From Casuarius casuarius (taxonomy: Eukaryota > Chordata > Aves > Casuariiformes > Casuariidae), in NCBI GenBank assembly GCA_003342895.1, contig PTFA01000085.1, forward strand, positions 1,888,897 to 1,952,896: DNA of 64,000 bases, written 5' to 3'. Position numbers and translations under genes: made by a program. The notes under the pieces are model-generated. The model was given only the letters and a program-made list of their open reading frames with translations, searched no databases and was not told where the DNA came from. The stretch's first letter is position 1; every line of letters begins with the position of its first letter. Shown in pieces: positions 24,681-37,247 of this stretch.

Positions 24681-26029
24681 GCAAGTGAAAGTTGAATGAG
24701 GGAGTAGACTTTAGAACAGTAGACTGTTGCGACTTTTCAAATCAGTATTTCACTTAAGTTTCTTTGTATTACATTTTTTCTCATCTTCTGACTCTTTCCA
24801 ATAAACATAGGCACAAAACTCTAAAATACACTCACTCTTTAGCCCAAGAAAAAACTAACTCTTTGAAAGACTTCAAGGTTGCTTTTCATCCATTTTGTGC
24901 GTGGCAGACAGGGGGCCAAAAACCCTCAAATGTCATCTATTACTGTGGGTGAGCCTCCTTTCACTCTTTTGCTGACCTGGGCTGAGTTTATGGGCATTGG
25001 AAGTAATGGTGATAGTGAGTGTTCTTGCTGCAAGGTACTAAACACAGGCTGAGAAATAAAATGATCTTTCTGTAACTGTCCGTAAAACCATCCAGCTGGC
25101 AGAATGCTGCTGCTCTGAGAGTCCATGTGCTTTTTCACTCTTGTATGTGAGCTGGAGGCAGCAGGTGGAAGGAGAAGGTAGGAAGAGTGGACCTTGGGCA
25201 TCCATTTTGTGTGCTAATGAAAAGGTCTCTGAATCNTTGTTATGCCACGATTTCCACATTAATGATTTTGATTTTTTTTTAAATAGCATGAGTGATTTCT
25301 TTATTGAGGCNTTGACTGAACTGATGTCTTGGCTGCATTTGCCTGATTTCCATAATGGAAAATGGATATGAAGAGAGCCAAGAACCCTGTTTTTGAAGGG
25401 CTTTCTTAGAGACATGGCCAAATCAGTCTGAGAAGTGTGATGCCAATTTGGGAAGGTTGTAGAATCATTATGACTGCAGTGCTATTCTGTAGAGAGACAA
25501 ATAAGCAAGGTGATGCCAGGTACATGTCCAGAACTGCAGAACAATAAGAAATGAAGCTGCAGGGGAAACTGAGCTATCCTTTTAAAAGGGGGAGAGTGCT
25601 GTGACTAACCTGTGACTTCAGTCAAACTTGTNGAAACAATAGCAAGGCTTGCATTTGATTCTGCAGACCTTGTCCNTAGAAGCACGAAGGATTTGTGCTG
25701 GGGCAACAGTAACTTTATCAATGTTTGGAGTTCTCAGCATTTGAAATTACGCTGTACAGGAAGATTGCTCCTATTGCATCTACTTTAGGACACTTATTTT
25801 TGAAGAGTTTGTGCTTTAAATCTTGTGAGCTTTATTCAAAAGGTGTCCCTGAGAGTAGATGCAGTGCATCTCACTGCATATATTCTCTCTGGTCACTGGC
25901 AAAGAAGCTGTCTGGGCATTTTAAAATACATGTGAAGGGACCAGTCTGTATCAGAAGGTATTGTTACAGTGCCAGTTACAGCTTAGCCTTCTGATTTGGA
26001 TAGGGTTAGAAGTGATAACTTAAATACCA

Positions 26030-26420
26030 GTTAAATGACCTGATAGCGTTGCACTTAGTTAATTGTATATGACATACTCAGCAAGATGAAATGATACTGC
26101 TGCATGTTTTTACAATTGGTATCATGCATCAGAATTTCAGTGTGGCTGAAAACTTGCCAGTGCAATTAAAGTTCCAGGCAATTAGCATTTATTATTGGGG
26201 CTAGAATTTGTTTGAGGCTTGTTACCTCTGTGGATGCTCATTCATGGGCAGGGTTTTCTACCTAATTTAACTTCAGTGTAGCATGTTTTCCTAAGAGCTG
26301 GTTAGGTCTTTAATAACTTGATTAGTTGCAATTAGGGTGCAGCATACTTCACTACATCAGGGCATGCAAATATAGATTAATCTTTGTTCTGTTCAAATTA
26401 TTTGGAAAAATTTGGTGTAT
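26030..26420. promoter_or_regulatory. Candidate enhancer: POU octamer, SOX-type and homeodomain motifs clustered
   Basis: A perfect octamer ATGCAAAT (26364-26371), a palindromic GATTAATC (26375-26382) and CTTTGTTC (26382-26389, a SOX-type motif) lie within 26 bases. The preceding 330 bases hold many TAAT cores (TTAATTG, CAATTAAAG, CAATTAGC, TTTAATAAC, GATTAG, CAATTAGG). Close POU and SOX sites are a known enhancer arrangement. The motifs are seen directly; conservation and activity are inference, and the motifs are short enough to arise by chance. Confidence 0.25.
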
Positions 26421-29400
26421 TAAGGTTACTCAAATTTCATTAAGCATTATTTTCTGTACTTTAGCTGCCCAGTTTTGTGGAAGAGTTTATGGAATGACTT
26501 AGTATGTTGTTTTTTAGTAGTTTTAGCCTTGATTGTCAGTAGAAGAAACAATTCATGCAGTATTGATTAGCACCATGTCACCTTACTTTAACACACCTAA
26601 TCCACTAGAGGCTTAGATAATATTCAGCTGCTTTACGGGCAGCTTCATTAATGCCAGTACCCAGGGCAATTTGAAGTGCGTATTAATAATTCTGCATTCA
26701 CTGGATAACTGTTTGCCAAGCACATCTTAAATGTATATGTGCATGTTATTAGTGCCATATAGCCTTGCCTGTTTCTCCTGGTATGCATTTACCAGCCCTA
26801 TTGTTATTGTTGGAACTCGGATGGACTGTTAGCTGGGGGAAGAATGTTGCTGAAGTGGAAGATGAAATAGAGTTGAAACGATGGCAGGAAATTCAACTAG
26901 AGCATCTCTCACAGACTTTTTTAAACTTTCCGAGCTGGAATACTTTATTACATCCCAGAAGCTTTTCCAGTGCCTTTTATTTTATGGTGTTCTGACAGTC
27001 CTGACCATCCATATGGCTGTGAGGTTGCACTTGATTGTCTTAATCTTGAATTCACATGTAAATCAAGTCCTTCATAGTGATAGCAAGTTGTTGCCTGACA
27101 TGAAGGAGAGAAGAAAATTTCTACTCTCAGTTGCTGAGATTAAGATAAAACTACAGTTGTGTTTTTCAGTGCTCAGTAGTAATCTCTAAAATACATGAAG
27201 GAAACCACACAACCTCCTCTCTTCCTTTCTTGCATAGCTGCCACCATGGGCATTGCTTACATGTACCATGCATAAAGGGTATGTTACAAGGATCAGTGCA
27301 TCCTATATTGCAAAGTGCTAGACCCACAATTAAGATATGCTTATCTTGACAGAGTGTCAACTATCTGTTAAGTCTTAATTTAAATTAATTTAAAGTCAAA
27401 GATTTAGAAGTAGTAATAACCATTAGTTATTCGTTTTATTACTGATGAAAACAGCAGAGCAAAATATTTGTGTCAGTATCAATCCAGAAAGATCTGTGAA
27501 ATATAATTAACTAGCTGAAGTGCTGCAGGTAAACAGGAACAGTTAAATGTAATCAGTGTGTACTTCACTGAGATCAATGTGATTATTTTTGAACCATGAG
27601 CTAATCAATATTCAGTACCTTGGCTATGTTTTCTTGCTCTCACTATATAACCATTACAAAGCTAGGTCCAAGTAGCTGCTCTTAATACTCGTAGGACTTT
27701 GACATCTGCAAACTGGACCATCTTTACGTGCAACCCAGCTGTCGTAAAGAAGAATCTGCGNATTCCTGCAGGACTGTTTACAATCCCCCCCGCTAATATC
27801 TGAGTGCAGAAAGCCATCCATACTGTTCCCTGATCTCTGGTGGGCACTAGGTATCCAGGGGAAGGCATCTCTGATCCCTGCAAGATGCTTATTTTCAAAC
27901 TTTGTAACATAATTCCATACCCTGTATCTTAATAATACAGAGTTCATAGTTTCTTGTTTTGGACAGCCCTGGGACAACCAGTCTTGTAAGAGGACTACAG
28001 GACTGCAGCAAATCCATTGAGCCCCNCAACAGTGGTGTTGCTCTCCACAGTTCTTGTCGAGTGGATTACTGGATTCTTGCTGTTGCAGAGATGTCCGAAT
28101 CTAACATGGCATTTGATGCTCTTGGGTGCCTTTTCACTAATATCTCTGACAGGTCAGCAATGCTTTACTGGGAGATGGATAAAGATCTTGACAGACTTAA
28201 ATATCACAGCTTCAGAATGATGTTCTTAATTTTGAATCCAAACTGGACAAATGTGCTGGCTGAATGCAACAGAACAGTTTCTCAGAGGTGTTACTGTGAG
28301 TTGCTGCTGTTGATGGAAATGGCAGGTGGCATTTCTGTAAGCTTGCAGGCAAAAAAAAAGATGAACTTAAGGGTCGGCCTGGAAAGCCTTTGGNGCGTTG
28401 AACCTTTACAGCAGGGTTTTCAAGTGTGTGTGCCTATTGTATCAAAGTGGGCAAATCAGCTGCAAGGGAAATGTTTGGGACTGGCTATTGGCAGCCCTAG
28501 AAGGTTCTGCTGTACTAGAAAGGCCAATAACTTGTGCTGTTAGCTGTCAAATGGTATTAGAAAAAAGTAATTAGTTCATCACTTACCACTTTCTGTTTAA
28601 GTAAATGTGAAGTCATATCATAAATTGTAGGCCTGGAAGATGACAGAAATGTATTTTTTGTGCCTGGAATACTTTTGATGTGGAGGTGTAAAGTTTTTGC
28701 AGCACTAAAAGAGATCCCTCTAAAAATGTGACATACCCTGTTAAGTACCTTTAAAGCAAACTTTTGTTGAAATTTTTACCTGCTTTATTACTATATGGTT
28801 AGTCAGAAAGGCTGCTTAAAGATAGAGCAGATGTGGAAATGCATTTTAGTGTGAACCAGTTTTGCACATGAGTGAACGTGTGGGCTGCTGTGAGAGGGGA
28901 AGAAAAGCTATGACGCACCTCAGCTTGAGTGGGTAGCTTTTACTCGGTGTGGCTGAGCAACAGGGAAGTCGCACAAACTGCTGCTGTGACAGTTCCTGAC
29001 AACCTTCTGTCTGAACCAGGAAAACACTAGGCACAAGAGTGTGATGAAAGTGGAATATCTTCCATATAACACCTTTTTAACTCTTCTGTAAGAGTTTACC
29101 AGTAGTTGAACTACTTAAAAACAAAATTTCATCTTAGTAAAATAGAGAGGTAATTGCCTGTATAGGGCAAACTATGATTAGATTGGCTTAATTTTTAACC
29201 TCCTTTAGAGGACAGGTCTGCTGTTGAGCCACTTCTTTATGTGGGGAGCTGGGCATTCCAGTCTCTCAGATATGCCATAGGCCGCAGCTGCCCTTGTTTC
29301 CCAGTCATATTAACAAAACATCAATGATTCCTCTTTGGGACACTGGGACCATACAGNTTTGTTGTGCCCAAAGTGTCTTTAGAACATAGCATCAGTTATT

Positions 29401-31935
29401 TATCCAGAGCACGAAATATGTGGAGCAGAAGGCCTAAAGGACTTCTGNGTGTAGTATCTTCTTTGTATCTCCAGCTTTCCAAGGTGTCTTTCAGGCTTGT
29501 CTCAGCCCAGGTACCTCTGGCAGAGAGAAGTGGCATAGCAAGCTTCCTGTGACGGTAAGTTTGGTCTAGGTAGCTTCTGGCAACTTAATCTGTCCTGTCC
29601 TTTCTTCTCCTAGCATCCCTGGGATTTAAAACCTGCTTTGATCCTGGGTTCAGCCTCACAAGAAGTCAATTCTTAACTAGGTGGAGACAGTCNAGGGGAA
29701 GGGGAGATGATGTGCCCAATTCACTTATTTTTTCCTATTGTTTTTTCAGGGAGCCTTATCTTTCCACTACTTTCTTTGCTGTAGGTTTCTCCCTTTACAG
29801 CTTGTACTGACATAACTTCTGCTATTCTTAAAAGTTAGTATGAATCAGCCTTTATTCTCCACAATGATGCTATACAGCATGAGAATAATTACTTGATAAA
29901 CCCATCANTTTTTATCTGTATTTTTTTCAGCATTGCTCCCTATTTCTTTCTGTAAGTAAGCTACCTCTAAATATGATTGTCTGATCAGAGACCTCTGTTA
30001 ATACCTTGCAGACAGATATTAAATAGCCAAACACACAGTGCTGGGTATATACCTATAGAAGAGNGGAGAGTATGTATCGCGGTAACTGTGTGATAAGAAG
30101 CAGAGGGGTAAGTGTTGACCCCTGACTGCAGTTCTATTATGGTTTCTAAAGGTATAGAGACTGCAAGCATCAGTAGTTTTGGGGAAGGAGTACTGGGAAC
30201 GGAAGATAGGTAGAAAGTCTGTGACTTCTACTTGACTGTCGTTACTTAGGAGGGGATGCATGACTACCTGCTTGCTGGAGGGCAGGACAGAAGAGGGTAG
30301 AGCAGTCAGGAGGAGGTGCTCACGAAGCAGCTACCTGTCTACCGCAGTGCCTATCTCAAAATGCGTGTGGCCGTGTGACACAGATGTGTGCTTATTACCA
30401 GTAAAACTAAATGGTTTGTAGGTAAGTTGAATTAAACTTTGCCTATGTCTTCAGAAACTCTGCCTTCAGAAACATATTTTCAAACTGAAATGGAAAGCAG
30501 CTATTTACTTTGTCTTCTGAACTGTATTGGAGTTGTTTCACACCGAGAGGAATCACTGTTGCTTTATTTCTCTGGCATACCAGGGAAAGAGGATAACACT
30601 AAAAGGCTATAAATGAAAGCAGTGTTATGTCAGCATTTGCCTGGCACTGGGCAGAATTGGCTGTAATGTTGCTTTGCAGAGGTTCCAGACTTGTCCTAAA
30701 ACAGGTGATATCTTTGTGGAAACTGTTCTTTTCTTTGTGTGAGGATTTGATTTTTTTGTGTGTGTGATTGGAGTAGCTCTTTACAAGTATTGACTAGTAT
30801 AAGCTGCTGCTATAGCTGAATGTAGGCATATGAAATAGAGACTTGTACTTTTGTGTCTTACTGTGGAATAGTATTGGTTGACAAATGCATGCCAGAACAG
30901 AAGAGAACTTGAAGCATTCACTCATAAATATTGAAAAATGAAGTCTGATGTGACTCTTTTGAGGTGTGTGTGTGTGGGGAGTTTGATAGGTGTAGCCTGA
31001 CTTCTTTCTCAAAACTCAGGCAAAAGTACTGGCTTGCCCAGTGTCAGCTGTGCAGGTAGGAGCCTTGCACTGTCCAGGTGTTTGTTTCTCCTGGGTCTAA
31101 TGAGAAGTTCCAGGCATGGCCTTGCTAGTATTGAACGATAGTATATGGCCATGGTCTAAGCTGCAGCCCCTCACATTTGGTAGAAATTGTCCTCAATTAA
31201 AACTGAGGGGAGTATCATCCTAGATGTAATTTCTTAAATGAATCTCTGGGCCATTCTCAAACAGCCTGGTGTATCAGGTGGTATTTTTGCCAACAGAACA
31301 AAACTAGTGTGTTAGGTAGCTATTAGTTTTATTTTGGCATCTGAACTGTTGCAGTCAAAAACTAGGTTGCATCTTCCTTGTACCCTTAAGTTTTTAGACT
31401 ACTGGCTTGCTGTCAAGCCCAGGGTAGACAGAATTGGTAACAGCAGCACAAGACATCCAGTGAAACTGGCTATATATTAAATACTACTTACAAGCTAGTG
31501 GTGATGTTGATGCTTGTGACTAATGCAGGAAATCAGCTGCCTTTGAGAAGGTCTCCAACATGATATGATATAAAACTGCTCTATTTATATGCAAAGATAT
31601 ATCACAGAAGCTGTCATGCGTCTAGAACTCTTCTTCCTGTGAAGATCAGGCTCCATAGTGTGGTTTAAGTTAAACTAGCATTAAGCTAGCTATAACAAAA
31701 AGCTTTGTAAAATGCCTTTAAGCAGCAACTTGAGGATTACATAAAGGTAACTCCAAACCTACATGAACATGATATGCATTAGCAAACCCTGTAGGGGTTT
31801 CTTGACATGAAAACAAACCCACCCTGGTGCTTTTTGTATAATATATCATTTATCATAAACCCGATGTGGTTTACTTAAGGCCAGTAACACTTCCTATACC
31901 AAGCTGTAGAGGCATGAGAATAAACTATAAATCTT
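26421..31935. other. Non-coding stretch including the longest open frame of the window
   Basis: AT-rich sequence with many single Ns, especially near 27771-30064. It contains the longest open stretch (27959-28543 on +, about 194 codons; 150 codons from the ATG at 28091), bordered by a 107-codon minus-strand frame at 27654-27977. No domain, signal peptide or known transposon protein is recognisable in either. A GTGTGTGT run lies near 30963-30976. Otherwise I see nothing I can support. Confidence 0.5.
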
Positions 31936-31995
31936 GGAGGGGGAAAGGAAAAAAAGAAAAAAAAAAAAGAAAAAAAAAAGGAGGGGGGGAGGGGG
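31936..31995 (+). repeat. 60-base pure polypurine tract
   Basis: Sixty consecutive A or G bases: a GGAGGGGG opening, then A-rich with scattered G, then a G-rich end. Mirror-like polypurine tracts can form triplex (H-DNA), and the G-rich end could join a quadruplex. It is likely unstable in length. Confidence 0.85.
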
Positions 31996-34900
31996 CATTT
32001 TTATCATACTGCATGAACAACTCGAGCAATCCTAAATCATCAGTTGTTGAGTGGCTAGAACTCTTTGCTGTTTGATCTCTCTATGGGAATGATGTGGGCT
32101 GTTTAGAGGGGTTGCCAGCCCCAGATGGCCAGCAGGCTGCCCATAGCTCCACTTAGGGGGGAAATCAGTAGGACTTAGCACAAATAGAGTTGTCAGTCCC
32201 TTTAGTATCTGACTCTTCCAGCAATCTTGTATGCAAATCTGATAAATAGTGCTCCCTTTCCACCCCACCCCCCCCATCAGTTCTGGGTCAGTTGTTGTCT
32301 GGTTTGGGATTAGAAACTTGTATGTATTTTTACTGATCATGACTGCAGCTTGGGAAGCAAAGGCTAATGTACCATCTTTCACTTTGCTCTTCTATTTCAT
32401 TTTTCATCTGTTTAACAATTAGTGCAAATAGAGAAATTGGACTATAGACAGGACTGTGTTGCTGTTGAAATTAAGTTTTCATGTTGCATCTGCAGCTGCT
32501 GGATGGAAGTGTTTAGAACTGTCCTTTCCTTGGCTGGTGCTATGGCCTCAAGGTTATAAAGCTGTTTTTGTGTGTGTGATTGATTACACACTGGTTGTCC
32601 TAACAGCATGTTCACTGGCTAAGGTCTTCATAATACGACTAGTGGTGAAAGGACTTTTAGGCTGCCTGAGTAAGACATTTGAAGAAGCCTAGTTTGTCAA
32701 AGTGTTAAGTATGCACCTTGTGAAAACTAGGCTTTTTTGAAGTACCAGCCATCTAAAAACTGAGCCGTTGCTGCTGCCGTGTTCAGAAAGTTTGCTGTGT
32801 AGGTGCTATGTAGACTTAAGCATCTCAGGAGTTTGGTAGTAGAATAATTCATGCTGATAAACTGTTTGTTTTTTTTAATGGATACTTGTAGGAGAAAGGA
32901 GAGTGGTAACAGCATGCAAGCACAGATGTTTTCTGCTGACAAACCCTCTTGTTCCTTCATTTAAATAGGAAGTAAAATGCAGAAAGGTGAAAAATCTGAT
33001 ATTAACGTTTTTCATATCTTCTGCTTGTTCAGGTTCTGCTCTGAATCAAATTTTGAAATCCTCATAAAGGAATAACATTTTTTGTGACTGTTCATCTTTG
33101 GACTGTTTAACTATTATAAAGCTATCCTCTCTTGTATTCATGTTATTCTTAATGGTGAAAATGTATGGGGTTTTTCCTCCTGGGTATTATCAACGTTCAT
33201 ATTCATGACTTGCATTGTAGAGTGTCTGATCTTAAGGTCTGATAATATGATGCATTTCTTCAAGTCACGAAATCCTATAAATGGCATTATTAATAATGGC
33301 AATCAGTGAAGACAATAGTAGTTTTTTGACTGTTTGAGAAATGATATTGAAATTCTGTAAATTTCAGTAGTTACCTATACAGCAAAAGTGTTCTGTTTTC
33401 TTCCAACTCTGAAAAGAGTGATGCTGTTTGGAGTACTAGCTGAGTCTATTGCTTGATGTTTTGTGGGTTTTGACTGTATGTATTGCCTAAAATATACAGT
33501 ATCTGGTAACTCTTGGATCTTACTAGAGTATGGGGACAACTTTTCTAAGCCAATTCTGAGAAAGAAAAGGGGAAACAAATGTAGTATGTTAGGTTGTGAT
33601 AAAACAGTGAAAGTACACTAATGATTTGTCTACTGTGATATGACAAGCAAGTAATATGAGATTTAGGGTTTTTTCTTGTTTATTGTGTGTACTTTTCATG
33701 AACTTTCAATATGTTGTGAAGATTGATTATTTTTCCTGGATTTCTTGGAAGGGAGAGGCCTTTTTCTTGCCTTCATGTGTGATGAAGTAGAAGACTCTAC
33801 TTATGCCTGTAGTGATATACCTGTAAAAAAAATGTTAAAATTTTAATGATCTCTTTCCAGGAGTCTTTTGAATATTAGACCAGGGAAACACTTCTGTTAC
33901 ATTTAAAAGATTTTTAGAAGAATCTTACAAACCAGACTGAAATTTTCCCCAAATATGAGTATTTAACTAAGATTATGTTCACAGGAGGAAATGTCTGTGT
34001 ATCCATATTAAATGTGAGGATGTTTAGTAGTTAACAGTAGAAATACAAATATTTGTTTTATTTAAGTGTTGTGGCATACCATCTTCTAGATAGTGTGTGT
34101 ACACATATCTGTGTAGAGAGTACATAAGCCGGATGGCATGACAGAAACTTCTCTTTTGATGTTGCCAGTTTGTGTGTAGAGCACTTCACGTGTTTGGGAA
34201 GGTGAAACAAAAGCATCTGGATATTTTTCCTGCTCAGTATTTTCACCTGTAGAGTGATTTGCCTAGCTGAGCGGCTGCTCAAAGGTATTCCCAGGCAGCC
34301 TGCAGATATGATGGGGAAATAGCTTCCCAAGTAGTCTGTGTGTCCAGCTCCATAGGACAGCGCTTGTGGAAGGTCCAGGTACTTGAGCTTTAAATCTGAT
34401 CTGAAGCGGAGCAGTGGCGGGGGGGGGGGAGCTCTGCTGTCTGCTCAGACAGTATGAGAGGGCAGTTAGACTGTGCCGAGTGCAGTACTTGGATGCTGTT
34501 ACTGTGCATGCACCAGGATCCTTCTGAAATTGTGCTTAAGGTTTTTAAATCTGGTTGGCGTGTCTGTGGACAATTTGGTGGCCCATGAAGGTTGGTCACA
34601 GATACAGCTTAAGCCTATGAGTTAGGAGGCGGGGTAGGGGNTTTTTTGCCTTTTTACAGATGGGGAAAGTGTAATGTGGAGTTTAAGTGGCTTGCCCCAG
34701 CCTGTGCAGTAAATGGCAGATGGCTTGTATACTGATCATAGCGCAGGGAAGAATAGCTTGTGTAGCCCTTTGGCAAACAGCATCTTGTGTCTTTAAGGCA
34801 GCTAGTACTACTATTACTAAGCAGCCATTACAAAGTATAGCAAACATCTACTGTGTATATCATGTGGAAGTTGTTGAATGCTAAGCTGTTGTGTGGTGGT

Positions 34901-36728
34901 TTTTTTGGGGGGGGGAATCTGCTGAATAGATTTCTAGACCCAATGATACTTCTTTCAGATTGTTTTCAGTGCTTCTTGACAGAAAAGTTTAGTGACCTCT
35001 GTTAGTGTTTCCATAAGTATGTTTATACAAGTTGATTGACTGGTGGTACAGCTCAAGTTGTCACTGATTAAAATAAGTGACATTGTTTCTATGAGAGCTG
35101 CTTTTGCTGAGCTACACAGTCGAGCTGGTGGCAGAGAAGGTTTTAGAGCATTGGCTCAATATTTGTATCAGTTGAGTATAGTTGCAAGGAAGGATGCAGT
35201 CTACCTTGAATAGTTAAATGTGCAAAAGATGCAGAATGCCTTTATAATTCATGAGAAAATGAAAATAAGTATCAAAACGAGCAATAACTTGATCTCTAAT
35301 TAGCTTTACTGTCATGCAGTTTTGAGTTATGACTGCAGATATGTATTTGGTATATGAGAGCTGAACTTTTAAGATTGCTAATCAGGATAATTATTTAGGT
35401 TTTTCCTGCATTACCCCATACTTCTATTTCTAAACCATGTAATAGAAGATATTGTAGGAGGAGAAAAAGTTAGGCTCTCATCTCATGTCAGCAGGCATAT
35501 TATGCTTCCTGTAAGGACTAAAGGTAAAAGTTATGTAAAAATGGATTACAGTATAGGTTAACTTGAATCCTCAGTTATTTTTGGGCTACCTTCAGTTATG
35601 TTGGATAAAATTCTTTGCCCTTATCTATAACCTTTGCAGTGAAATTGCTTTGAATTCATCTATCTTGTCCATGAAGTACCTGCATCTGCTTAAAACCAAA
35701 GAAAAGCTGTTAATGCACTTCAGTGTTAGCTTTTTGTTGTTGGGGCTTTTTTTGTTTTGTTTTAATCCAAGGTGAAGACTAGTATTTTATGCGACTCTCT
35801 TGGTTTTGCAGATTGCCCAAAGTAGTTTTAGAATAGTGGACCTTGATACCTTTCTGTACTGGAGGGCAAGTAGACAGGCACCCGTGCTGTGATGAATGAC
35901 TGATGTCTCCTTGAAATGTCCAGCTTTACTATACAGATGAGCAACTGTGCTAAAATGAATGGTAGTGACGGCTGCTATAGTTTCAAGACAAACAAATGAC
36001 TTCATTTCCTAGTTGTGTGGGTTTTTTTGTGGAAAGCTCACTGCTTGTAAAATAATCCTTGGAACCTCAAACAGCATGTTGTAACAGCATGTTCATTACT
36101 GAGATTGGGGGGTAATGAAACCAGTGAGGGGTGAAAAGTACACTCTGTATTTTGTATATTTGCATGCATATATGTGGTTGCATGTATATGTGCATCACTG
36201 GTTAAACGCCATCAGTTGCTTCCAAGTTCTATTTAGACACTATAAATAAACTTTAAAGTTTGAATATGTTGGAAGCTCTGAAGGCAAGTATTAAAGAGTT
36301 GTTAGACCCATATAGTCTGGATTTCAGCCATTTAAAAGGGGGATGAGGTCCAGGAAAAAGCACCTCAGCTGTAGATAATGCATTTCTCATCAAATTAATA
36401 TATTGGTATGCGTGTTCTAACATTCATGTAAACTGCAAATATTTCTTTCGATTGCAATAGTTATTCCTTTACTGGCTGTAGTGTTACTTTTTTCTTAGTT
36501 TGCTTACGTTCAGTTTTGTCCCAAAGATGTCAGTGTTGAATGGCTGAGTTATGTGAGAATGAATTACAGCCTTTTTTAAAGGCACTCTGTTACGATTCTG
36601 CAAAATCATAGTAGTTTTTGACCATCTCCGAGACTGACACTCAAACTCGCAGATGTCAGTGAGGACAAATTACTCCAGTGTTTTAAGTGAAACTAGATTT
36701 GCAAGCAACTTTTAGGTGCTTGAAGCAT
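31996..36728. other. Non-coding stretch, nothing recognisable except homopolymers
   Basis: AT-rich sequence. The part at about 35220-35420 (with CTCTAATTAGCTTT) has the look of conserved non-coding DNA, but I cannot test conservation. A two-copy 13-base imperfect duplication (AACAGCATGTTGT and AACAGCATGTTCA) lies at 36070-36095. Confidence 0.55.
34419..34429 (+). repeat. Poly(G) run
   Basis: About 11 consecutive G. A second G run follows at about 34907-34915, directly after a T run. Lengths of such runs are uncertain. Confidence 0.8.
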
Positions 36729-36797
36729 CACAGAATCACAGAATGGTTGAGGTTGGAAGGGACCTCTGGAGATCATCTAGACACTGCTCAAGCAGGG

Positions 36798-37022
36798 TTA
36801 CCTGAGCACGTTGCCCAGGATTGTGTCCACATGGCTTTTGAATATCTGCAAGGAAGGAGACTCCACAACCTCTCTGGGCAACCTGTTCCAGTGCTCAGTC
36901 ACCCTCACAGTAATGAAGTATTTCCTCATGTTCAGATGGAACTTCCTGTGTTTCAGTTTGTGCCTGTTGTCTCTCATCCTGTTGCTGTGCACCACTGAAA
37001 ATAGTCTGGCCCCATCCTCTTG
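36798..37022 (-). pseudogene. CR1 ORF2 fragment, C-terminal end
   Basis: This continues the CR1 ORF2 frame after the internal TGA, through [17 protein letters not shown] and the conserved [18 protein letters not shown] block, to a natural-looking stop near 36798. About 70 bases of 3' UTR, carrying the terminal 8-mer repeat, follow to 36729. Confidence 0.9.
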
Positions 37023-37247
37023 TCACCNTCCCTTAAGATATTTGTATACATTGATAAGATCCCCCATCAGTGTTCTCTTCTCCAGGCTGAACAGTCCCAG
37101 CTTCCTTAGCCTTTCCTCATGTGAGAGATGCTCCAGGCCCTTAACCATCTTGGTAGCCCTCCGCTGGACTTGCTCCAGTAGCTCCATGTCTGTCTTGTAT
37201 TGGGGAGCCCAGAACTGGACACAGTATTCCAGATGCAGCCTCACCAA
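37023..37247 (-). pseudogene. CR1 ORF2 fragment, upstream of the premature stop
   Basis: About 75 codons of the C-terminal region of CR1 reverse transcriptase/endonuclease ORF2, with recognisable blocks such as [19 protein letters not shown] and [12 protein letters not shown]. It ends at an in-frame TGA (37023-37025). The same frame resumes downstream to about 36798, so the interruption is a point nonsense change, not a frameshift. The catalytic reverse-transcriptase and endonuclease regions are absent because of 5' truncation. Confidence 0.9.

Larger units (their letters stand above)
36729..37247 (-). mobile_element. 5'-truncated CR1 LINE retrotransposon
   Basis: On the minus strand this is the 3' end of a CR1 (Chicken Repeat 1) non-LTR retrotransposon. 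The element's 3' end, at the low-coordinate side, shows the 8-mer CACAGAAT (ATTCTGTG on the element strand) twice in tandem at 36729-36744, followed by GGTTGAGGTTGGAAGGGACC, the hallmark CR1 3' end in reverse complement. The minus-strand translation gives the C-terminal part of the CR1 ORF2 protein, with [17 protein letters not shown] near the 5' breakpoint and [19 protein letters not shown] near the end. The reading frame is continuous except for an internal TGA at 37023-37025, beside an N at 37028. Only about 0.5 kb of a several-kb element is present, the usual outcome of incomplete target-primed reverse transcription. No target-site duplication is evident, as is usual for CR1. It is a dead fossil. 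Confidence 0.95.

Noticed and set aside
29730..29960. Two TTTTTTCAG acceptors with nearby GTAAGT or GTTTCT
   Set aside because: The implied exons are about 20-40 bases, pyrimidine-rich and without coding character.
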